Notes under the pieces: generated by a model | The model's database searches: none | What the model was told of the DNA's origin: nothing | Seen by the model: only the letters and a program-made list of their open reading frames with translations | Translations under genes and position numbers: made by a program | Assembly: GCA_036403815.1 (NCBI GenBank) | Contig: DASWQH010000068.1 | Span: 1 to 64,000, forward strand | DNA: 64,000 bases | Direction: 5' to 3' | DNA from: JACVRN01 sp036403815 | Lineage (GTDB): Bacteria; Acidobacteriota; Blastocatellia; Pyrinomonadales; Pyrinomonadaceae | Shown here: positions 41,934 to 50,919 of the stretch, one piece after another | Layout of the letters: each line of letters begins with the position of its first letter | Position numbering within the stretch: position 1 is the first letter of the stretch

Positions 41934-44150
41934 CTACTTCTTGCCCTTACCTCCAGCGTCGCGTATGTCCAGTTCTTTCAGAATCCAGCCTGCGCCGCCG
42001 AACTTGTCCGTCACAAAGAGCACATAGCGAATGTCTACAGAGATGGTGCGTCCCTTCGCTTCGTTGTAGAAGAAGTCGTTGCCCAGGCCTTCGTAGTTGC
42101 CGTCGAAGACTATGCCGACCTGTTCGCCGCGCCCGTTCATGATGGGGCTGCCGGAATTTCCGCCGATGATGTCCGTGGTCGAAAGGAAATCAACCGGCAC
42201 ATCCGCGCCGCCCGCCACACTGTACTGGCCGAAATCACGCGCGCGATAGAGCTGCTTCAGTTTCGCTGGCACGTCGAATGGCTCGCGCCCGGTGTCTTTC
42301 TCAACCACTCCGGCCAGAGTCGTGAACGGAGAGTAAGAAATCGCCTCGCGCGGCACGTACCCTTTGACCTCGCCATAGGTGAAGCGGAGCGTGCGATTGG
42401 CGTCCGGGTAAGTCTTCATGTTCTTCAGCGCGCTCATGCCTTCTATAAGAAGCGGGCGAAGGCGTCCGACCGTAAGATTGAAGGTTTGCTGGCGAGCCTG
42501 AATCTTCTGGACTTCTGCGCCAAGCTCGGTGGCTAAATCAACGACCGGATCTTTCATATCGCGCATCTGCGCTAAAGGAGCATCAAAGAGTCCCGCTACG
42601 GATTCGGCGGTTGCGAATCGTTTGCTGTCCACGATGCTTGATGCGAACTCCTCTTCGGCACGTGTGCGCGCATCGCCTTGAAGATTTCCGAATCGCTTTT
42701 CCAGAAACTCTATCTTCTGTCCGGCTGGCAATTCGTCCGCGCGGCGCAGCATGTACAGAAGCATCTCGCGCTCGACCGACGCATTGCGCTCGGCAAAGGT
42801 AGGAGCGATGCGCGCCCTGGCGCGTTGCACAGCGGCGGCATTGAGAAGAGCGTTGCGCTCGGTTTCCGGCTTCTCTTTGTCGGCAGCGAATTGCTGAGCC
42901 AGATAGACCATGCCCAGAAGGTCGCTCGCCGTGAACATCTGTTGAAGCAGAAGATCGCGCTGAGCCGTGGCCGTCAACTCCTGATACGCCTTATCGAGCG
43001 TGGGCAAGACCTGACCATACTTTGCCTGACGCGCCGGGTCTTGAGCGACCCAGCGCATGAAGGCGGCCTCGTCTGCGCGCTTCTTCTCTACGATTCCGGC
43101 TCTACGCATGGCAAGCACGGAGCCTTCAAAGTTTTTGAGCGTGTTGCTGATGTCAAAGATGGTGCTCTGCAATTTGACGCGCAGCGCAGGGTTGTACTTT
43201 CCTGCGTTGCGCAGTGCCTCAATCTGATTCGTGAAAACATCCACCAAGAAGGGCAGCGTTATGTCCTGATTGTAGGCGACCGAATAGCTCTCTCTATAAC
43301 GGCGCGTAGAGCCTGGATAGCCCATGACCATAGTAAAGTCGCCCTCTTTCACGCCCGCCATAGAAAGCGACAGATACTTCTTAGGTTTGTACGGAACATT
43401 GTTGGCCGCATAGTCTGCGGGCTTTCCGTCCGGCCCAACGTAAGCGCGCATGAAGGTGAAGTCTCCGCAGTGGCGCGGCCATTCGAAGTTATCGTCATCG
43501 CCCCCGAAGAAGCCTATTGCTTTGGGCGGAGCATAAGCGATGCGCACATCTCGCAGTATCAGATAATCGAACTGGTAATAAGAAAGTCCTTCGTTCATCG
43601 CCAGCACGCGACGGCGTATGCCTTCAGTCTGCTTCGTGCCCTCTGTTTCCATTGCGCGAGCCTTCGTCTGAATCGCACGGTTGCGCTCGACCGGAGACAT
43701 AGCGTCGTTCACGCCGCTCAATACATCGCTCGTCACGTCTTTCAGGCTCTGCGTAATGGTGACGGTGTAATCGGGCGCGGGCAATTCTTCGGCGCGCGAG
43801 TTTGCGATGAAGCCGGTCGTGCCCAGGTCTTTGTTCGCAGTCGAGTTTGCGACGAGCGCGTCAAAAGCCACATGATGATTCGTCAGGAGCAGCCCGTCGG
43901 GCGAAACGAATTCGCCTGTGCCGCCGCCGACGATGACGACCGCATCCTTGATGCTGACGCCGCTCGGGTCATAAAGCTCCGTGGGCTTAAGCTTCAGCCC
44001 GCGCTTCGCAAGCTTGTCAAAAGGCAGCGAGCTTATAGCGTCGGGCAGGAACATCCCTTCTTCTGCGAAGGCACGCAAAGGTGCGACGCTCGTCAACATA
44101 AGCGCGACGAGCATGATGCTCAGAAAGCGTGAGAGTCTATTGGATGTCAT
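41934..44150 (-). CDS. S46-family dipeptidyl peptidase (DPP7/DPP11-like)
   Basis: The 738-residue protein begins with a signal peptide (SRFLSIMLVALMLTSVAPLR, cleavage near AFA). The chymotrypsin-like triad is visible: His in LLLTNHHVAFDAL (near residue 92), Asp in DDDNFEWPRHCGDFTF (near residue 224), and Ser in IGGNSGSPIMNGRGE (near residue 656). These are typical S46 positions, and the length is typical too. Such enzymes cut dipeptides from the N-terminus of peptides in the periplasm and support growth on protein. DPP7 versus DPP11 specificity cannot be told from the sequence alone. Confidence 0.93.
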   Translation of the reverse strand: MTSNRLSRFLSIMLVALMLTSVAPLRAFAEEGMFLPDAISSLPFDKLAKRGLKLKPTELYDPSGVSIKDAVVIVGGGTGEFVSPDGLLLTNHHVAFDALVANSTANKDLGTTGFIANSRAEELPAPDYTVTITQSLKDVTSDVLSGVNDAMSPVERNRAIQTKARAMETEGTKQTEGIRRRVLAMNEGLSYYQFDYLILRDVRIAYAPPKAIGFFGGDDDNFEWPRHCGDFTFMRAYVGPDGKPADYAANNVPYKPKKYLSLSMAGVKEGDFTMVMGYPGSTRRYRESYSVAYNQDITLPFLVDVFTNQIEALRNAGKYNPALRVKLQSTIFDISNTLKNFEGSVLAMRRAGIVEKKRADEAAFMRWVAQDPARQAKYGQVLPTLDKAYQELTATAQRDLLLQQMFTASDLLGMVYLAQQFAADKEKPETERNALLNAAAVQRARARIAPTFAERNASVEREMLLYMLRRADELPAGQKIEFLEKRFGNLQGDARTRAEEEFASSIVDSKRFATAESVAGLFDAPLAQMRDMKDPVVDLATELGAEVQKIQARQQTFNLTVGRLRPLLIEGMSALKNMKTYPDANRTLRFTYGEVKGYVPREAISYSPFTTLAGVVEKDTGREPFDVPAKLKQLYRARDFGQYSVAGGADVPVDFLSTTDIIGGNSGSPIMNGRGEQVGIVFDGNYEGLGNDFFYNEAKGRTISVDIRYVLFVTDKFGGAGWILKELDIRDAGGKGKK

Positions 44151-44248
44151 GATGAGTCTTCCTTTGAATCTGATTCTGGAAAATTGAAAATTGGATATGA
44201 AATATTAGCAGAAGAAGGGACGGAAAGACGAGACTAGAGCAATGCAGA

Positions 44249-44320
44249 AGTCAGAATGCAGAATGCAGAATGATGACTAAATTCTTTTCATTCATCATTC
44301 ATCATTCTGCATTCTGACTT
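44249..44320. repeat. Inverted repeat of GCAGAATG words
   Basis: AAGTCAGAATGCAGAATG... and its complement CATTCTGCATTCTGACTT form a long hairpin 5 bp beyond the stop of the M23 peptidase gene. It may also serve as its terminator. Confidence 0.7.
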
Positions 44321-44324
44321 ATTT

Positions 44325-45185
44325 TTATTCAATGCCGCCCGGAAGATACTGGAGCGGGTCAACGGGTTCGTCGTTGATGCGTACTTCATAATGCAGGTGC
44401 GGGCCTGTGGAGCGGCCTGTAGAGCCTACGCGACCGACTTGTTCGCCGCGCGCTATTTGTTGCCCGACCTCTACGTCAATGCCTGAAAGATGGCCGTAGC
44501 GCGTCGTGAGGCCGTTGCCGTGATCTATGATGACAATCTGGCCGTAGCCGTTCTGCCAGCCTGCGAAGATGACAGTACCGTTGGCGGCAGCCACGACGGG
44601 CGTTCCCCACAGGGTCGCTATGTCCTGGCCTGTGTGAAACTCTGAGCCTGATCCGCCGAAGGGATTGCGACGGCCTCCGAAGCTGTCCGTCAACTCGCCC
44701 GCAACAGGCCAGATGGAGGGAACGGTCGTGCGTCGCTTCAGCACCTCTTCGTATGACTTCAGCTCTCGCTCCAGATAGTCGGTCTTGTATTCGACGGCGA
44801 TGAGGCTCGGAAGGCTGTCGAACAATACTTCGGGGCCGCCCGCGCCGCGCCCTTCTACCTGCCTGTTTTCGCCTGTAGCGCCGGACAACTCCGTCAGACG
44901 ACGCGCATTATCCTCGACGGCTTCGATGCGCTGGTTTAGATTATTAAGCTGCTTACGTTGACGCTCGTTTTCGGCGCGCAGGCGCTCGTTCTCGCGCTCT
45001 ATGCGCAAGTGCATGGCCTGCTGCGTCAACCCGTAGAAGCCATAGAGGGCTGCGCACAGGGTTACGACGCCGAGTAATGTCAGCAGTTTGAGTGTCCGTT
45101 TATGGACGCGTATGCGGCGTATGCGAGCGCGGGAACGATTAGTGCGGGCAACAATAAATGCGTACAGACGGTCGTCTCTAACCAT
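44325..45185 (-). CDS. M23 (LytM) peptidoglycan endopeptidase or activator
   Basis: The ATG at 45185 has GGAG 8 nt upstream and opens just before the basic cytoplasmic region; an in-frame ATG at 45278 is less likely. The protein has one membrane helix (about residues 28-47) and a coiled coil (about 48-90, NERLRAENERQRKQLNNLNQ). The C-terminal M23 domain has GSEFHTGQDIAT (His and Asp zinc ligands), GNGLTTRYGHLSG and GPHLHYEVR (HxH). The main zinc residues are present, so it may be catalytic. It would act on cross-links in the periplasm and could be linked to division. Confidence 0.9.
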   Translation of the reverse strand: MVRDDRLYAFIVARTNRSRARIRRIRVHKRTLKLLTLLGVVTLCAALYGFYGLTQQAMHLRIERENERLRAENERQRKQLNNLNQRIEAVEDNARRLTELSGATGENRQVEGRGAGGPEVLFDSLPSLIAVEYKTDYLERELKSYEEVLKRRTTVPSIWPVAGELTDSFGGRRNPFGGSGSEFHTGQDIATLWGTPVVAAANGTVIFAGWQNGYGQIVIIDHGNGLTTRYGHLSGIDVEVGQQIARGEQVGRVGSTGRSTGPHLHYEVRINDEPVDPLQYLPGGIE

Positions 45186-45502
45186 CAAATCTGCTCCTTG
45201 GGCTGTCCTCTTGAACGGGGCGCTAAAAAATCTTACCAGGGAAAGCGCTCTTAACCTGTTCGGACAGCAGAAAGGCACAGCCTGCCGGACGAGGGCGACT
45301 GATGCTAAACCTATAAATTCTGGGGACTTAACTTTACCTGCTTGATGGAACTCGCAGCCGAAGACCTTCCCCTCATGAAGTGTGATAAATCTCTACCCCT
45401 ATGTGGCCTTCATTTGATTAGCTGCAAGGTCGCGCAAACTATCACATCAGGCAGTAGATTGCAACCACACAGAGGAAGCTCGAAGGGGTGAAGAAAGAGA
45501 AG

Positions 45503-45549
45503 AAAAGCTCACGCTCGGCCTCTTTCGTGCAACCGGAGCGTGAGCTTTT
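45503..45549 (-). terminator. Terminator after the small membrane protein gene
   Basis: AAAAGCTCACGCTC...GAGCGTGAGCTTTT is a strong 14-bp stem with T-rich flanks. It closes the minus-strand sigma/anti-sigma cluster. Nothing else supportable is seen from 45186 to 45502. Confidence 0.85.
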
Positions 45550-45583
45550 GTTCTGAATTTAGATGGTGAAAAGCTTTTAGCCG

Positions 45584-45802
45584 TTAAATCTCTTCGGCCT
45601 CGCGCTTGCGCGAGCGACGACCGCGAAGCATGGCGAGCACTATCAAGAGTATGAGGGCGACGAAGACGACGACGATGCCGATCTTGAGCGCGGCAATGAT
45701 AAAGCTGACGAGCGCAATCAACTGTTTTAAGAGCGCGGCGACGAGAAGAAGAATTGTTAAGACAAGTCCCCAACCGCTGGCTGTTCTCATGAAAGGTGAC
45801 AT
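45584..45802 (-). CDS. Small membrane protein, two helices, basic C-terminus
   Basis: The 72-residue protein has two hydrophobic segments (about residues 11-35 and 38-58) and the tail RGRRSRKREAEEI. The ATG at 45802 has a GGGG tract 9 nt upstream. It is the last gene of the cluster sigma factor, anti-sigma, B-box protein. It is too short for family assignment. Confidence 0.6.
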   Translation of the reverse strand: MSPFMRTASGWGLVLTILLLVAALLKQLIALVSFIIAALKIGIVVVFVALILLIVLAMLRGRRSRKREAEEI

Positions 45803-45982
45803 AAACGTATTACCCCTGACTGCCGAATTACCTCAAACTGATGGACGCGCCCGGAAACCGTTTCTCTAAAGCATGATTGTCATGCAAGCGCGAGCCGTCC
45901 TATGACCGAACTATAACAGAATCTGAAGACAAAAAGCGACGGTATAAAAGAGCTAGCTTCAAAGCTTTTCATCTTTTCGCTG

Positions 45983-46774
45983 CTACCGTTTCCCTTCAAA
46001 CGGGAGCGGGCTTCCTGCCTCGCGCGACGAAACCTGCGTAACGATGTCGCCTGTGCCAAAGCGTGCCGATGACTCGAAGGGCGCACCGATGACCGAAGGC
46101 GGCGGCTGATTCGCGTCGAACGCCGGAAGAGAATCACGCCCGCGCGCACTCTTGCGGCGCAGAAAATCCACCAGCATGTAGGTGCCCAGGACGACCAGCA
46201 GAACGGGGAGAAACTGTTTGACCGGAAGCTGTAGACCGAAGACCGTATGAAGAAGGAAGATTGTGCCCAGCACCAGAAGCGTCACGCTCCACGCGACCGG
46301 GTTGCCGTAAAGACGCCGCGCAATGACATCTTCTTCCGCGTTCGGCGCAAGACCTGAGCGAAGCATCTGTGCAGTGCGGCAGGCATCGATGGCGGCAAAG
46401 CACCACGTCGCTATGAATCCCAGAACGAAGAAGGGCAGGCCGTCCGTGACAATCGCCATCTGGAAGAAGCTGGCGAAGATGGCGAAATGCACTATGGCCT
46501 TGGAGGTCTGACCGTTATAGGCTGCTCCCAATCCCGGCACTATGAAGGAAAGAAGCGTTGCCAGAAGCGGGGAGCTGTTGCGGCGAACCACAGGTACGGA
46601 TTGCGTGCGCGCCTGCTGGCGCAACATCTCCACGCCCGTCACTATGCAATCCTGACAGAACGGAAAGCCACGTATGCGATGGTCGCACGCAGGGCAGAGT
46701 GGTCGAGCGCAGTTATTACACTGCACGACCGCAGGGTTTCTCATGTGATAAGCGCAATTCATCAGTTTACCCAT
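45983..46774 (-). CDS. B-box zinc finger membrane protein
   Basis: The N-terminal 43 residues carry a B-box-like cluster: CAYH, CNNCARPLCPACDH and CQDC (Cys/His pairs near residues 7-10, 19-32 and 40-43). Four or more membrane helices follow (LLATLLSFIVPGLGAAYNGQ; FAIFASFFQMAI; FFVLGFIATWCFAAI; VTLLVLGTIFLLHTVF), then a flexible charged tail. The protein is 263 residues. In this context it may modulate the neighbouring sigma/anti-sigma pair or lipid/envelope homeostasis, but no function is established. It begins 29 bp after the anti-sigma gene. Confidence 0.75.
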   Translation of the reverse strand: MGKLMNCAYHMRNPAVVQCNNCARPLCPACDHRIRGFPFCQDCIVTGVEMLRQQARTQSVPVVRRNSSPLLATLLSFIVPGLGAAYNGQTSKAIVHFAIFASFFQMAIVTDGLPFFVLGFIATWCFAAIDACRTAQMLRSGLAPNAEEDVIARRLYGNPVAWSVTLLVLGTIFLLHTVFGLQLPVKQFLPVLLVVLGTYMLVDFLRRKSARGRDSLPAFDANQPPPSVIGAPFESSARFGTGDIVTQVSSREAGSPLPFEGKR

Positions 46775-46803
46775 CTGCTCTGCTCGTCGTCGTCTTCTTT
46801 CTC

Positions 46804-47556
46804 TTAACGATTATCCTGCTTGGTCTCGCCGGGATTCTGCGAATTACGCTCTTCAGCCGTATTCATCAATCCCTTTACACTCGATGCGCCGTTCACATAG
46901 GTCTTTTCCGCCAGTTTGATGCTCGCGCGGTACATGCCGCCGACCGAGCCGTCCGCCGAAACGGTGCTCGTCAGAACCAGCATGGCGACAAGGAGCATGG
47001 TCGCGACTGTCGCAAACTGCGGAGAGACAATCGGGTCAAGCAGGCCGCGCATCCACGCCGCTATGCGAGCCGCCAGGGGAGCGCGAACCTCTTCGGCATC
47101 GGTCGTGCCGAGCGTAGCCTGCAAGATTCTTTCGTGCAGGCCGAAGGGCACGGGCATCTCTTCGTTGATGTAGGTGTAGCAAGCGCCGATGGAGCGCACG
47201 ACCTGTCCGGGCAGTTCCGTGCAGCGCTCGCAAATGGCTGCGTGTCGTTCCCAGCGATGAAAAAGTGGAGCAGGTAGGAATCCGTCAAGGTAGTCCGTGA
47301 GGTATTCTTCAAACTCTTCACAACTCATGCCCGCGCTCGGCATCGTGCTCATGATAATGCGCGCTTCAAGTTCCGCCGCGGGCGGCATGGGCGCTTCCGA
47401 GACGCGGCAGACTGTCAGAGTGTTCTTAACCTCGCTTAAAAGCTCGTGACAGACGGGACAGCGTAGGGCGTGCTCTGCAAAAGCACGATTCGTGTCGGCT
47501 GAGAGCGCGCCGTCCAAATAATCCGTCAATCGATCCTCAAATTCTGCGCAAAGCAT
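46804..47556 (-). CDS. Anti-sigma factor with two zf-HC2 modules
   Basis: Two zinc-binding anti-sigma motifs are present, each after LTDYLDG: HALRCPVC near residues 29-36 and HAAICERC near residues 104-111. A membrane helix lies in the C-terminal third (ATVATMLLVAMLVLTSTVSA). The duplication of the zf-HC2 module is less usual than one. It should bind the ECF sigma factor encoded 99 bp upstream and hold it at the membrane until a signal releases it. Confidence 0.85.
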   Translation of the reverse strand: MLCAEFEDRLTDYLDGALSADTNRAFAEHALRCPVCHELLSEVKNTLTVCRVSEAPMPPAAELEARIIMSTMPSAGMSCEEFEEYLTDYLDGFLPAPLFHRWERHAAICERCTELPGQVVRSIGACYTYINEEMPVPFGLHERILQATLGTTDAEEVRAPLAARIAAWMRGLLDPIVSPQFATVATMLLVAMLVLTSTVSADGSVGGMYRASIKLAEKTYVNGASSVKGLMNTAEERNSQNPGETKQDNR

Positions 47557-47655
47557 TCTTATTTTCCGTTTCTCGCCCCTTCTTGATATTTTCGCTTCTC
47601 GGAAGCCGAGAGCTTCTAACAGCCCTGTAGACGCTCCCGGCCTCGTTATTTTGTC

Positions 47656-48273
47656 TTACGTGTTCGTCATCGCCACCACGCGCATGCGCCGCAGGATTTT
47701 CGCCAGCTCAATACGCCCGCGATTGATGCGTGATTTCACGGTGCCTTCCGGTATTTCTAAAAGATCGACTATCTCCTGATAGCTCAACTCTTCTATGTCG
47801 CGCAGGATGACACAGGTGCGCAAGTCCGGCGACAGCTTGTCAATTCCAGCCTGCACCTGCGCGCCCAACTCGCGCCGCTCCATATCGTTCTGCACAGACC
47901 CCGTGGCGGAATGCAGGTGATAAGTATGATCTTCAAGATCATCTGCGTGCGTATCATGGGGGGTACGCTGGCGGCGGCGGTAGTCGTCAATAATCAGATT
48001 GCGCGCCAGCCTCATCAGCCAGTTTTGCAGGTCGCCCTGCTTGGGGTCGTATTGTTCCAAAGAACGGTAGACGCGTATAAAAACTTCCTGCGTCAAATCT
48101 TCCGCAGCGTCGGCGCGCGAGGTGAAGCGGTAGGCTAAGTTGTAGATGCGGCGGGAGTAGTTGGAAACAATCTCCTCCCAGGCCGCGCCGTCGCCCGCAC
48201 GACACCTTCTGACCAATTCGGCTCCGTCGCCAACAGCCAAACTCTTTGCAGCTCCCACCCTATCCTTCTCCAA
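47656..48273 (-). CDS. ECF-type RNA polymerase sigma factor
   Basis: The 205-residue protein has sigma region 2 (NLAYRFTSRADAAEDLTQEV, FIRVYRSLEQY, WLMRLARNLIIDDYRRRQ) and region 4 (LSPDLRTCVILRDIEELSYQ, EIVDLLEIPEGTVKSRINRG). It is the first gene of a minus-strand cluster with the anti-sigma factor, B-box protein and small membrane protein. It probably drives a regulon for envelope stress and is controlled by its anti-sigma partner. Confidence 0.93.
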   Translation of the reverse strand: MEKDRVGAAKSLAVGDGAELVRRCRAGDGAAWEEIVSNYSRRIYNLAYRFTSRADAAEDLTQEVFIRVYRSLEQYDPKQGDLQNWLMRLARNLIIDDYRRRQRTPHDTHADDLEDHTYHLHSATGSVQNDMERRELGAQVQAGIDKLSPDLRTCVILRDIEELSYQEIVDLLEIPEGTVKSRINRGRIELAKILRRMRVVAMTNT

Positions 48274-48391
48274 TTTTGCTTCGCCTCGCGCCGCCCCGGC
48301 GCTAAAGCCCTACAAGGTGGAAAACTCCCTTGTCAAGCAGATGTTACGATAGCCTGAAGACTAAAGTTCCCCCCAATAAAGGCAAATCAAG

Positions 48392-48497
48392 AAGGGTTAA
48401 AAGGAGAAACGGAAAAAGGGGGAAGAGGGAGAAAAAGAGCAGCTTTCATCATCATTCCCTTTTTACCTTTTACCCGTTTCCCCTTTTTACCTTTTCT
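48392..48497. repeat. Inverted repeat of GGTAAAAAGGG words
   Basis: AGGGTTAAAAGGAGAAACGG and GAAAAAGGG on the left are approximately matched by the complements of CCCTTTTTACC and CCGTTTCCCCTTTTTACC on the right. It is of the same general kind as the other word-like intergenic palindromes. Confidence 0.55.
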
Positions 48498-48644
48498 TTG
48501 CTTTCTTCATGTCATCTTGCGCCTTCAGAGGAAACTGTAGTAGCCTTTGACGGCCACCCAATATCTTGTGGTTGGCTGCCCGGTGAAGTCAAGCCCGCAA
48601 GCGTGGGGGCTTCATGTGAGGCACCGTTCCGAGGCTCTGATTCT

Positions 48645-49751
48645 TTGCGTAAACACCTGAAATTCATCGCACTTATACTGCTCACCGCCCTTATTCTATG
48701 GTGGTTCGCGCGGGGGCTTGACTGGAAAGAAGTAGGCGTTGCCGTCAGCAGCGCCGACTGGCGCTTACTGGCGGCGGCGATAATCATCGTTTCCGTGGGC
48801 TACCTGATTCGCGCCTACCGCTGGCAGACTTTGCTTGCGCCGCTGACGCCAGCGCGCCTGCGCGAGGTCTTCGTGGCGACAACGATGGGGTTTGCGTCGA
48901 TTTTCATCTTCGGGCGTGCGGGCGAAGTGGTGCGCCCCGTCGTGCTGCCGCTCAGGGACAGACGCGTGCGCCCCGCCGCATCTTTCGTCACTATAGCGGT
49001 CGAGCGTATTTGCGACATGACGCTCGTAGCAGTCCTGTTCGCGCTTAACCTGCTGTGGTTTCCAGTGCCTGCCGAACGCGCGGCGGAGTTCGCAAACATT
49101 CGCCGCTCCGGCGTGGTTCTGCTGGCTGTCATAGTCCTTGGACTGCTCGGTCTGGCATGGTTCAGGCGACGCTCGAAGAGCGCTATAGGCTGGCTCGACA
49201 AGCGATTCAAGCGCCTGACTTTCATGCCGCAGCGCGTGTCGCAGACCATCATTCATCTGCTCGAACAACTAGCGCGCGCTCTGAGCATCTTCGTTGACGC
49301 GCGCGAGTTGATGGTGACGGCTGGCTGGACAATCGCTTTATGGTCTGCCGTGGGCGTCGCTACATGGTGCGTGCTTCACGCCTTCGGTCTGGGGTTCGGG
49401 CCGAAAGAGGCGCTCTTTGTGATGTGCTGGGGCTTGGTCGGCTCTATGGTGCCGACGCCGGGCGGCTCTGCCGGAGCGTTTCACGCCACGACCAAATACG
49501 GCCTGCATACTTTTCTGGGCGTTGATCCGAATAAAGCGGCGGCGGTAGCCATCATCATGCACCTCGTTTTCTTCGGCCCGGCGCTAGTCTTTGGTCTCTA
49601 CTATTTCCTCAGAGGTGAAGTCAGCATCTCGCGCGTGCGCGAACTCGCCAGGCCGGAAGCGGTCGAGCACGCGGTTGAAGATGAAGAACTGGATATTAGT
49701 CGAGAACCGGCGACGGATACTGAAATGGAAGCTATTGCTAAAACAGTCTAG
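48645..49751 (+). CDS. UPF0104 / AglD-like lysylphosphatidylglycerol-synthase-type membrane protein
   Basis: I place the start at TTG 48645 (GAGG at 48631-48634, then LRKHLKFIALILLTALILWW). The open frame reaches back to 48330 but would translate an inverted repeat. The 368-residue protein has about eight membrane helices and the family segments WRLLAAAIIIVSVGYLIRAY-RW, GRAGEVVRPVV, GLVGSMVPTPGGSAGAF and a C-terminal charged tail. UPF0104 proteins resemble MprF flippase domains and polyprenyl-sugar transporters. A role in lipid or glycolipid translocation is inferred. An inverted repeat covers its stop codon. Confidence 0.8.
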   Translation: MRKHLKFIALILLTALILWWFARGLDWKEVGVAVSSADWRLLAAAIIIVSVGYLIRAYRWQTLLAPLTPARLREVFVATTMGFASIFIFGRAGEVVRPVVLPLRDRRVRPAASFVTIAVERICDMTLVAVLFALNLLWFPVPAERAAEFANIRRSGVVLLAVIVLGLLGLAWFRRRSKSAIGWLDKRFKRLTFMPQRVSQTIIHLLEQLARALSIFVDARELMVTAGWTIALWSAVGVATWCVLHAFGLGFGPKEALFVMCWGLVGSMVPTPGGSAGAFHATTKYGLHTFLGVDPNKAAAVAIIMHLVFFGPALVFGLYYFLRGEVSISRVRELARPEAVEHAVEDEELDISREPATDTEMEAIAKTV

Positions 49752-49829
49752 AGTCAGGAGTCTAGAGTCTGGAGTCAAAAGAAAGAATTCGGTTTTGACT
49801 CCAGACTCTAAGACTCCGAGACTCCAAAC
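49745..49829. repeat. Inverted repeat of AGTCTAGAGTCTGGAG words
   Basis: AGTCTAGAGTCAGGAGTCTA-type arms face GACTCCAGACTCTAAGACTC. The left arm contains the TAG stop of the preceding gene. The words match the repeat at 40092-40189. Confidence 0.7.
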
Positions 49830-49848
49830 TTAAACAACGGAGTTGTTT

Positions 49849-50334
49849 ATGAAATGTCCCTTTTGCGGTTTTTTGGAAGATAAGGTGGTGGATTCGCGTG
49901 AGTCGCGCGAGGGCGATGCAATCCGGCGCAGGCGCGAGTGCTTGCGCTGCGAGCGTCGCTTTACCTCCTACGAGCGGATTGACGAAATCCCCTACATGGT
50001 GATTAAGAAGGACGGGCGGCGCGAGGCTTTTGATCGCAACAAGGTGATGGCAGGGCTATTGCGCGCCTGCGAGAAGCGTCCCGTCCCGTCGTCGAAGCTC
50101 GAATCAATCGTCAACTCGATTGAGAAGTATGTGCAGGAATCGCCTGAGCGCGAGCGGCCTACAAGCAAGGTCGGCGAGATGATTATGCGTCGGCTGAAGG
50201 AGCTTGATAAGGTCGCGTACGTTCGCTTCGCCTCCGTCTATCTGGAGTTTGAGGATGTGTCGGAGTTCATGCACGAGTTGAAGAATCTGGTGCGCTCCCG
50301 CCAGGGAGGCCAGACGCAGGCGCGGCGTGCATGA
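49849..50334 (+). CDS. nrdR: Transcriptional repressor NrdR
   Basis: The ATG at 49849 (GGAG at 49839-49842) is chosen over the in-frame TTG at 49843. The N-terminal zinc ribbon has CPFCG and CLRCERRFTSYER. The ATP-cone domain follows (VIKKDGRREAFDRNKVMAGL, then RASVYLEFEDVSEF-type end). The length of 161 is normal. It senses ATP/dATP and represses ribonucleotide reductase genes. Its last codons overlap the hsp20 start (ATGA), so the two genes are translationally coupled. Confidence 0.96.
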   Translation: MKCPFCGFLEDKVVDSRESREGDAIRRRRECLRCERRFTSYERIDEIPYMVIKKDGRREAFDRNKVMAGLLRACEKRPVPSSKLESIVNSIEKYVQESPERERPTSKVGEMIMRRLKELDKVAYVRFASVYLEFEDVSEFMHELKNLVRSRQGGQTQARRA

Positions 50335-50837
50335 AGAAAGACCGCCCGCGAAAGGTCACCGTCGAGATGGTCAAAGCGGTGCATGCCACAGGACTTGAGC
50401 GCATCGAGCTTGAAAAACTGCGCGACCGCGTAGGCCGCCTCTTTGCGGCCTTGCAGGAGGCGACGCAATCGGATGTCCCGCCTGTGCCGGGCGCGTGGCT
50501 TCCGCCCGTTGACCTCTGCGAGATGGAGGACTCTATAGTCGTGCATATAGAGTTAGCGGGCGTACGTGCAACGGATATTAAAGTCGGATTAACAAGCACG
50601 CAGTTAATTGTTTGCGGCCAGAAGAAAAAAGGCGCACCACGCCAGCGCGTCCTTTCGCATCTATGTTCTGAACGGAGTTACGGGCCGTTCAGTCGTACAA
50701 TTCCGCTCAGGTGGACTGTGAGCGTGCGCGAAGCAACAGCCGAGCTTCGCAACGGCATCCTTGTGGTGCGTCTACCGAAATTGAGAGACAGGCGCGGCGA
50801 AGAGTTCAAAGTGCCGATCAAGGATGCCGGTGAGTAG
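50331..50837 (+). CDS. Hsp20/alpha-crystallin family small heat-shock protein
   Basis: The 168-residue protein contains an alpha-crystallin domain: LPPVDLCEMEDSIVVHIELA, GVRATDIKVGLTSTQLIV, YGPFSRTIPLR and LRNGILVVRLPK, where the GIL motif is the classic late strand. An N-terminal extension is rich in charged residues. It is an ATP-independent holdase for unfolding proteins. The 4-bp overlap with nrdR is unusual pairing, and lon follows 82 bp later, giving a stress-protein neighbourhood. Confidence 0.9.
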   Translation: MKKDRPRKVTVEMVKAVHATGLERIELEKLRDRVGRLFAALQEATQSDVPPVPGAWLPPVDLCEMEDSIVVHIELAGVRATDIKVGLTSTQLIVCGQKKKGAPRQRVLSHLCSERSYGPFSRTIPLRWTVSVREATAELRNGILVVRLPKLRDRRGEEFKVPIKDAGE

Positions 50838-50919
50838 AAAGCGCTTGCGCCGTGGATGAACCCGACAGCTATTTTGATTCGTAATGTAAGATTGGGTTCG
50901 CACTTAATAGAAGGAAATT

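Noticed and set aside
42678..44132. Long open frame antisense to the S46 peptidase gene
   Set aside because: It mirrors the high-GC coding strand, shows no family motif, and the opposite strand has a full catalytic triad and signal peptide.
48330..48644. N-terminal extension of the UPF0104 protein
   Set aside because: It would translate an inverted repeat with low-complexity residues; a TTG with a good ribosome-binding site precedes the first membrane helix.
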